Of a stretch of 21,146 bases of DNA, positions 16,031 to 21,146 are shown piece after piece (position 1 is the first letter of the stretch; each line of letters starts with the position of its first letter). A program made the position numbers and the translations under genes. Under the pieces are notes generated by a model, which saw only the letters and a program-made list of their open reading frames with translations, searched no databases and was not told the origin of the DNA. Source of the DNA: Nitrososphaerales archaeon TH5895 (GTDB taxonomy: Archaea; Thermoproteota; Nitrososphaeria; Nitrososphaerales; Nitrososphaeraceae); assembly GCA_014523695.1 (NCBI GenBank), contig JAATVS010000570.1:1-21146 (forward strand). The letters run 5' to 3'.

Positions 16031-18004
16031 ATGTCAAGACAAGAACAATTGCTCATTAGTCTGGGAAAGGGTTCAGGCGAGGCAGAGATAATTAGCTCTG
16101 CAGTACTTGCAGTACTAACTTTCTTTTACGCCTATACTATAAGCTCGTTTCTAGCACTCGAGGTTTTCGTTTTAAAAGACCGGGTTGTTTATGACAACCC
16201 GTTCGAGCAGCACCTGATAGGAAATTATGCGGATAATCTCATAATTTCATTGGGCGCTCTTATTTGGTTATACATTTCTTTTCGAAGACCAAAGATCAGA
16301 AATATTATCTGCATCATTTATGCCGGACTATTGTTAGCAGCAATAGCGGCAGATCCACTCTTTATAGAGGTTATCGGTTTGATTGTTTTCCCCATTGTAG
16401 CGGTACTCGCTAGCTACCACGCGCTAGTACTGACACACCGAAGGAAAGAACTTGTCATCGTTAACAGTTCATTATATTTGAATTATTTTTCATCGATAGT
16501 CGTCATTATCTCGATGATATCTATCCTAGTAACCCTAGGAGGACTCATTTCCCCTCAGCTTGGTAATAGTCTAGGGAGGAATTATTCATATGAAATCTTC
16601 GTGATGATATCACCGGCTTCGGCCGTTTTGATGGCTCTCTTGGCGTTTTCCCTTCCATTGAAAATCATTCTTGGCGAGATTCTTGCTCTGTTCCCGAGGT
16701 TGAGAGTATTTTCTCCCTATGTTAGCGAGGTGCAACGTGACAGCGTTAGCAGCAGTGATTTGAACGTTAGAGTCGCGGAAAAAAGCAATTCAAGGGTACG
16801 TAGCAGAACACTGCTGGTACTGATGCTTATTTTGGCGTTATCAGTAGGTCTGGCTCTAATTCCCTATCAATCTGCATTCAACGAAGATGATCGGCTCGTA
16901 GGAGTAGACACAGCCCAGTATACTATATGGTTAGAAAATTTGTTAGAGAGCTCTAACAAAGACTTAGACGAGTTTCTAGCAGATTTGTTTATTGTACAAG
17001 GTACGAATGGAGACAGGCCATTGTCTCTTCTATTCATGTTTTTAGCCGTGAAAATATTGAGTCCTGAAGACATCTCTCAGACATTAGATCAGAGCTCTCT
17101 GGTACTTGCTCCTCTCCTTGTTTTATCGGTTTATTTTCTTACATTTAGGTTAACGTCAAATTCTCTTACGTCTATTGTGGCTGCTTTCCTAACGGCAATC
17201 TCCTCCCAAGTCTTAGTAGGAATCTTTGCTGGATTTTATGCGAATTGGATCGCACTGATACTTGGTTATTTCTGCTTAGGCTATCTCTTTAAATTTTTGA
17301 TGGATCCAACGAGGTCGACATTAGTAATCTTTTCGGGACTCCTCATAGGTACACTCTTTGCTCATGTGTATACATGGACAATAATCTCGCTCTGCGCAAG
17401 TGTATTTCTCGTCTTGCTATTGGTACTTAGAAGAAGAGAATACTCAAGGAAGGCTATCGGCCTGATTCTTATAGTCATCACCACCTCGGCTGTTATAGAT
17501 ATTCTTAAATCTCTAGGAACGGATTCCACCTCCGGTATATTGCGCGATTTCGAATTGTCAGGCGAAGGTATGGGGCAGGATGAGTTTGCTCAGCGTTGGG
17601 CGACATTGACATTTACTCTAAACAGTGGTTTAGCTGGTATTCTGGGCAATTCGATTATAATCTTACTAGGACTGTACTGGGTCTTGAAGTCAAATATCCG
17701 CGAGCCGACAACTCTATTTCTATTGATTTTCTTGTCAGTAGCAATTGTACCTTTATTCCTTGGTGACTGGATCATTCAAAGCAGAACACTCTACATGATA
17801 CCCTTTCAGATCTTTGCGGCAATGGGATTAGGATATATGCTGGATTATAACCATAGGTCAAGAGGATATTTACACAAGATCACGCGACCCAGGATTACCG
17901 GTGTATTTGGTGTGGTGGCTATATGCGGCCTTCTGGCTGCAGCTGCCGTAACAGTACTTAGTAACCTTTATTTGGTACTTCCTCACCCTCCTGCGGGTTT
18001 TTAG
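16031..18004 (+). CDS. Large multi-pass membrane protein, GT-C glycosyltransferase-like
   Basis: This 657-residue protein has an N-terminal set of helices (about 20-215), a charged cytoplasmic linker (about 225-255), then a GT-C-like core from about 260. The first outer loop of the core reads NEDDRLVGVDTAQYTIWLEN. The D293..Y297 arrangement after the first helix is the usual position of the catalytic Asp in GT-C enzymes that transfer sugars from dolichyl-phosphate donors. RPLSLLFMFLAV and a further set of eight or so helices follow. The C-terminus is short (LPHPPAGF). It is probably co-transcribed with the PsbP-like gene. It may glycosylate exported proteins or lipids, but donor and acceptor are unknown. 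Confidence 0.65.
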   Translation: MSRQEQLLISLGKGSGEAEIISSAVLAVLTFFYAYTISSFLALEVFVLKDRVVYDNPFEQHLIGNYADNLIISLGALIWLYISFRRPKIRNIICIIYAGLLLAAIAADPLFIEVIGLIVFPIVAVLASYHALVLTHRRKELVIVNSSLYLNYFSSIVVIISMISILVTLGGLISPQLGNSLGRNYSYEIFVMISPASAVLMALLAFSLPLKIILGEILALFPRLRVFSPYVSEVQRDSVSSSDLNVRVAEKSNSRVRSRTLLVLMLILALSVGLALIPYQSAFNEDDRLVGVDTAQYTIWLENLLESSNKDLDEFLADLFIVQGTNGDRPLSLLFMFLAVKILSPEDISQTLDQSSLVLAPLLVLSVYFLTFRLTSNSLTSIVAAFLTAISSQVLVGIFAGFYANWIALILGYFCLGYLFKFLMDPTRSTLVIFSGLLIGTLFAHVYTWTIISLCASVFLVLLLVLRRREYSRKAIGLILIVITTSAVIDILKSLGTDSTSGILRDFELSGEGMGQDEFAQRWATLTFTLNSGLAGILGNSIIILLGLYWVLKSNIREPTTLFLLIFLSVAIVPLFLGDWIIQSRTLYMIPFQIFAAMGLGYMLDYNHRSRGYLHKITRPRITGVFGVVAICGLLAAAAVTVLSNLYLVLPHPPAGF

Positions 18005-18035
18005 GGACAAATCTCGAGGAAGTATCTTACCTTGG

Positions 18036-18050
18036 AAATATATATATAAT
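18036..18050 (+). promoter_or_regulatory. Strong TATA box of the silk-like gene
   Basis: Fifteen bases of pure A/T (aaatatatatataat) lie about 29 nt before the TTG start at 18072. It is the best TATA match in the window. Transcription would begin within a few nt of the start codon. This argues that the silk-like protein has its own strong promoter, independent of the GT-C gene ending at 18004. Confidence 0.7.
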
Positions 18051-18071
18051 ATGCGTACTCGGTACAGGTAA

Positions 18072-19358
18072 TTGAGCGAGAATAGCTATAACGTAAAAGG
18101 AAAAATCATTGCAAACTATAAGCGCATACTTCTTGTAGCAATCGCAGTTGCAGCAGTAACAGCATACGCCCTGCCAATGGGCACAATTATCGCTACAGAT
18201 AAGAATGATAAAGAGTCTGGTGGAGCGGCAGCAGCGGCCGCAGCCGCCTCTTCAAACGGTGGATACAATTCTGGCTCGTCAGCCGCTTCAGCGGCTGCAG
18301 CAGCTGGTTCAGCTGCTTCATCAGCAGCATCAGCAGCTGGTGGCTCAGCAGCAGCGGCATCAGCAGCCGGAGACGCAGCGGCAGCCGCTGTATCTTCTTC
18401 TTTGGGAGGCTATTCTGTTACATCTGCTGCTGCAGCAGCAGCAGCGGCTGCAGCAGGTGATGCAGCAGCGGCAGCGGCAGCAGCAGCAGGCGGCTCGGCG
18501 GCAGCAGCTGCAGCAGCTGGAGCAGCAGCAGCGGCAGCAGCAGCAAGCGGCTCTGCGACAGCAGCTGCAGCAGCTGGAGCAGGTGCAGCAGCAGCAGCAG
18601 CAGCAGCAGGCGGCTCGGCGGCAGCAGCAGCAGCAGCGGCAGGAAGCGCAGGCGCATCAGCGGCGGCAGCGGCAAGCGGCTCAGGAGGAGCAGCAGCAGC
18701 TGCGGCGGCAGGAGCCGCATCGGCAGCAGCGGCCGCAGGCGGCTCAGCTGCGGCAGCAGCAGCGGCAGGTGAGGCAGCGGCGGCGGCGGCGGCAAGCGGT
18801 GAAGACGCAGCAGCTGCAGCTGCAGCAGCAGTTTCAGAAGAAGGTGGTTCTGCAGCCGCGGCTGCGGCTGCGGGCGACGGTGCAGCAGCAGCAGCAGCAT
18901 CATCATCATCATCATCGTCTAGTTCAGAGCAAGGACAGCGAACAACTGAAGACCCAGCAACAGCCGAACAACTAGTAACAACAACCGAAGAACCGCCAGC
19001 AACAGCCGAACAACTAGCAACAACAACCGAAGAACCGCCAGCAACAGCCGAAGAAACTCTGACCTCAGCATTACAAACAGAGGGACAGGGTCCAACTGAC
19101 GATGGGCAGCGGAGCTTGAATTCTGTGCCTTCAGACGGTTCTGTCACTGATGACAGTACATCTAATGCTCCGCAGCAAGACATGGCTTCCGTGCCTTCAG
19201 ACAATACTGGCGACAGCTCACCAGATACAGGTGATAGATCGTTATCTGATGATAATACAGCTAACGACAGTGGCGACGAGGGAGACGAAGAAGACGGAGA
19301 TAGATCCGGAGACAACGAAGAAGATGAATCTGGGAGCGATGACGAACGCAACGACTAA
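18072..19358 (+). CDS. Silk-like Ala/Gly/Ser-repeat exported protein with acidic tail
   Basis: This 428-residue protein starts at TTG 18072. Residues 18-40 form a signal or anchor helix after KR. Residues 52-276 are runs of 5-10 Ala broken by GGS, GD, SGS, GAG or GE, much like spidroin or fibroin crystalline blocks. A nine-Ser run (277-285) follows. Next is a Thr/Pro/Glu segment with a repeated TTTEEPPATAEQLA unit (about 288-330), a likely O-glycosylation region. The last ~95 residues are Ser/Asp/Glu-rich, with almost no hydrophobics and no C-terminal anchor. The DNA is GCA/GCG-rich and unlike its AT-rich neighbours. No enzymatic domain is present. A structural fibre, sheath or biofilm-matrix role is inferred. 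Its family is unknown to me. Confidence 0.85.
   Translation: MSENSYNVKGKIIANYKRILLVAIAVAAVTAYALPMGTIIATDKNDKESGGAAAAAAAASSNGGYNSGSSAASAAAAAGSAASSAASAAGGSAAAASAAGDAAAAAVSSSLGGYSVTSAAAAAAAAAAGDAAAAAAAAAGGSAAAAAAAGAAAAAAAASGSATAAAAAGAGAAAAAAAAGGSAAAAAAAAGSAGASAAAAASGSGGAAAAAAAGAASAAAAAGGSAAAAAAAGEAAAAAAASGEDAAAAAAAAVSEEGGSAAAAAAAGDGAAAAAASSSSSSSSSEQGQRTTEDPATAEQLVTTTEEPPATAEQLATTTEEPPATAEETLTSALQTEGQGPTDDGQRSLNSVPSDGSVTDDSTSNAPQQDMASVPSDNTGDSSPDTGDRSLSDDNTANDSGDEGDEEDGDRSGDNEEDESGSDDERND
18225..18899 (+). repeat. GCN trinucleotide-rich repeat tract encoding poly-Ala blocks
   Basis: About 675 bp of GCA/GCG/GCT/GCC codons with short GGC/TCA interruptions. Because the unit is a triplet, the other frames are also open: a Gln-rich frame (18205-18975, plus) and Ala/Pro- and Leu-rich minus-strand frames. 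Such tracts are prone to length change by slippage in multiples of three. Confidence 0.9.
18945..19055 (+). repeat. 42-bp tandem repeat encoding the Thr/Pro/Glu segment
   Basis: About 2.6 copies of a 42-bp unit beginning gccagcaacagccgaacaac. The second and third copies are almost identical and the first is shortened. Boundaries are approximate. The encoded unit is 14 residues long and rich in Thr, Pro and Glu. Confidence 0.8.
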
Positions 19359-19406
19359 GGAGCTGGAGATACTCAGCCAGACGAGCAAGTAAACCATAAT
19401 CTATCC

Positions 19407-19421
19407 TTTTTTTTCATTTTT
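19407..19421 (+). terminator. T-run terminator after the silk-like gene
   Basis: A run of eight T, then ca, then five T lies about 50 nt past the stop of the silk-like gene. Archaeal RNA polymerase terminates at such T runs without needing a hairpin. Confidence 0.6.
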
Positions 19422-19865
19422 AAGTTTAGATCTGAACCTTATACGGTTAGATAAGAATGAGCGCAGTGCCTAGTGGGAGATCTGGCAATCATCGGAGTAA
19501 TCAATGGTTTTTGTCTGTCCCAGTAAAGGAGATTGATCCAGTAGCCTTCCAACAGCCAGGATCTGTTGATATTAATGGACGAACAACAACGTGAAATAAT
19601 TTTGAATTTTATTTCGCACTAGCTCCGAAATGATCAACTGATTGACCTAAAACATGTGCGGATTGTGATCAAGTGGAGGTTGCATTGTGTTCGAACAATT
19701 ACAATAATGCATTCAGCGATCCAGGCAACAAAGGTTCCTGGAGATAAAGTACTCGTTTCCAATTTTAACACATACTCGGTTCAGTTTTGAACTGAACTTT
19801 AAATTTAAATTATGCATCGAGATGTTCCTGTTGGCTGAGTGAACTCATAATAGGATAAGTTAAGC
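19422..19865. other. Intergenic region with an inverted repeat near its right end
   Basis: No gene is supported. The plus-strand frame around 19650-19745 reads TCADCDQVEVALCSNNYNN between two stops and could be a zinc-motif remnant, but it is too short to call. The palindrome at 19779-19797 is listed separately. Confidence 0.4.
19779..19797. promoter_or_regulatory. Perfect 8-bp inverted repeat, possible operator or hairpin
   Basis: The arms gttcagtt and aactgaac are separated by ttg. The site lies about 70 bp upstream of the TATA-like box of the zinc-ribbon gene and is followed by an AT-only stretch. It could be a regulator binding site or an RNA hairpin. Confidence 0.4.
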
Positions 19866-19876
19866 TTTATATAAAT
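19866..19876 (+). promoter_or_regulatory. TATA-like box of the small zinc-ribbon gene
   Basis: The sequence tttatataaat lies about 50 nt before the ATG at 19923, so the expected leader is about 25 nt. A second AT-rich box at 19903-19918 is closer to the ATG and could be an alternative. Confidence 0.5.
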
Positions 19877-19922
19877 ACAAATTTGAAGAAAATGAATGAT
19901 CTTAATATAATTATATAAGAAT

Positions 19923-20144
19923 ATGGACATGAAAAGTAGTAAGTTTGGTCCCATAATTTGCAAAGATACAAATATCTTGGCGTCCTATATACCTATGAGG
20001 AACGTAACATCGGCAGTAACCACCGAATCAAAAAGTGATCATAGCCTCTGCAGTTATTGTCACAGAATAAAGCCATGCAGAAGTCCAAATAATATATGTA
20101 CGGAATGTATCAACCAAATGAGACTTAGGTCCAGTCTTGATTAG
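19923..20144 (+). CDS. Small Cys4 zinc-ribbon-like protein
   Basis: This 73-residue protein carries C43-x2-C46 and C59-x2-C62, the spacing of a zinc ribbon or knuckle, with an extra C52 between them. The N-terminal 40 residues are polar and featureless. It has a TATA-like box and an ATG, both supporting a real gene. Proteins of this size are common in Nitrososphaeria and could act in nucleic-acid or protein binding, but nothing in the sequence fixes a function. The neighbours are long spacers, so no operon context is available. Confidence 0.6.
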   Translation: MDMKSSKFGPIICKDTNILASYIPMRNVTSAVTTESKSDHSLCSYCHRIKPCRSPNNICTECINQMRLRSSLD

Positions 20145-20920
20145 CACCTCGTCTGAGGCATTCACTAGTTTGAAATTGATCCAGCGTCTGTGGAGAGGAG
20201 ATTATGATTATGATTGTTGTTATTCGTGCGTGTGCCTATTTAGTTCGTCACTTACACTGTTAGGAACCAACACTTTGTTTGCTCTCAGTGGCTCATCTCA
20301 GGTCATCAAGTGGCTTTAGTCAGAACACAGTGATTTGATAAAGCATGATCTAATGCCACCATGCCCACCATGACCTTAAAAGAGCCTCCTCTATATACTT
20401 CTTGTATTCACGTTCGTCGAGCTATTTTGCTATCCTACCTACTTCTGATTTTCTATCTTGTCGAGGATTGGATCAACTTGGGCCTGATATTTTTTCTATT
20501 AGTAGCCAAATGTTCTAATTTTTGAAATGATCAATATATCCAGCATCGAACGAAATCTGCCGAATTAATGCTAATACTGCATACAAAAATATATCATTAT
20601 AGCATTATAGCATTATAGGACTATGTGCAACATTACTTAACTTAAGGAGAGGTAGCGTTGAGTAATTTTGAGCCACTAGAAAATGAAGAAGCCCCATCCC
20701 ATTAGTCTTTTAGGATCTGTGTAGTCTTAATCGGTGTATAATATAATCACTCTCTCGCATCAAAAATCACCTATTATGGATAACTCCATTCCATGATAGC
20801 CCCAGGTCGCCTTCACTCAATCGACTTGGCAACAGCCCTCAAACACCGAAAAGAATTATTCACACGACATGTTCACATTAAATCGAATAATATTGCTATG
20901 AACACTCAATTCGCATCCAC
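20145..20920. other. Long intergenic region
   Basis: I see no supported gene in this stretch of about 775 bp. A TTG-initiated 60-codon frame (20137-20319) overlaps the zinc-ribbon end and has no domain. A three-copy 8-bp tandem repeat lies at 20596-20619. A tiny TTG frame of 15 codons at about 20658-20705 (SNFEPLENEEAPSH) is too short to support. Confidence 0.5.
20596..20619. repeat. Short tandem repeat, 8-bp unit, 3 copies
   Basis: The unit cattatag is repeated three times without mismatch, in a long spacer. Confidence 0.9.
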
Positions 20921-21145
20921 TCACGAATAGCTCTTGTGAACATAACACCATCTCCACTGTTTGTTAGGTAAGGCTACCATTGCAGGATGACCGGTTTGCT
21001 CGAAGTGTTTAGTTGCATGAAGCCCTTCCGATGAATCACAACAGCCTACATGACCACACGTCAAACACATTCGTAATGCAACCCAGTCTGTACCTTCTAT
21101 TTCGCATTCCTGACACGACTTAGTATTAGGATTTACCTCTTTTTC
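20921..21145 (-). CDS. UBP-type zinc-finger protein (5' end beyond window)
   Basis: Reading leftwards from the right edge, 74 residues end at a TGA (20921-20923). The visible part contains CQEC, then W, MCLTCGHVGCC, then HATKHFEQTGHP and WRWCY, matching the Cys/His ligand order of the ZnF-UBP domain (C..C, W, C..CG..GC, H...H...H, WC). In eukaryotes this domain binds the C-terminus of free ubiquitin. Stand-alone versions of about 80-100 residues occur in bacteria and archaea with unknown partners. Only a few N-terminal residues are probably missing. The promoter is outside the window. Confidence 0.85.
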   Translation of the reverse strand, partial: EKEVNPNTKSCQECEIEGTDWVALRMCLTCGHVGCCDSSEGLHATKHFEQTGHPAMVALPNKQWRWCYVHKSYS

Positions 21146-21146
21146 A

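Noticed and set aside
18205..18975. Gln-rich plus-strand frame in the repeat tract
   Set aside because: It is the frame-shifted reading of the same triplets. The Ala frame has the TATA box, the signal segment and a sensible acidic tail.
18410..19351. Long minus-strand frames over the silk-like gene (Ala/Pro-rich and Leu-rich)
   Set aside because: They arise automatically from the triplet repeat on the other strand and lack a promoter, a signal or any non-repetitive domain.
20137..20319. 60-codon frame overlapping the zinc-ribbon end
   Set aside because: TTG start, low-complexity composition, no domain and no promoter.

Overview
The window looks like a chromosomal segment of an archaeon, most likely an ammonia-oxidising member of the Nitrososphaeria (Nitrosocosmicus/Nitrososphaera-like). 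This is inferred from several signs: AT-rich DNA, long gaps between genes, TATA-like boxes about 25-50 nt upstream of starts with very short leaders, frequent TTG/GTG starts, T-run termination, and a gene mix of secreted PQQ-type sugar dehydrogenase, PsbP-like, NHL-propeller and UBP-type zinc-finger proteins. No ribosomal or amo marker is present, so the taxon is not proven.

Layout. (1) Positions 1-1972: the tail of an unidentified gene, a secreted PQQ-type sugar dehydrogenase, and directly behind it a decayed fragment of a second copy of the same family. (2) Positions 1973-6549, minus strand: two paralogous family-4-type glycosyltransferases flank a secreted T4-type (GH24) lysozyme. The last ~215 bp of the two glycosyltransferases are almost identical although the rest has diverged. 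The spacers hold possible gene debris. (3) Positions 6971-9562, plus strand: an overlapping three-gene cassette (DegT-type aminotransferase, Gfo/Idh/MocA oxidoreductase, left-handed beta-helix acetyltransferase) that fits synthesis of a 2,3-diacetamido-type nucleotide sugar. (4) Positions 9772-11256: a Wzx-type flippase. (5) Positions 11556-18004: a secreted six-blade NHL propeller, two large GT-C-like membrane proteins and a secreted PsbP-like protein. (6) Positions 18072-19358: a secreted or membrane-anchored protein with about 225 residues of alanine/glycine/serine repeats like silk, followed by poly-Ser, a Thr/Pro/Glu repeat and a very acidic tail. (7) Positions 19359-21146: mostly non-coding, with a small Cys4 zinc-ribbon gene and, at the right edge on the minus strand, a UBP-type zinc-finger protein cut by the window end.

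Read together, this is a cell-surface or extracellular-matrix locus: sugar-nucleotide supply, cytoplasmic glycosyltransferases, a flippase, GT-C-like enzymes on the outer face, and several exported proteins that could be substrates or matrix parts. The two most striking products are the silk-like low-complexity protein and the secreted murein-type lysozyme in a presumed archaeon, which has no murein of its own and so may use it against bacteria. The gaps also show gene decay and recent copying between paralogues.
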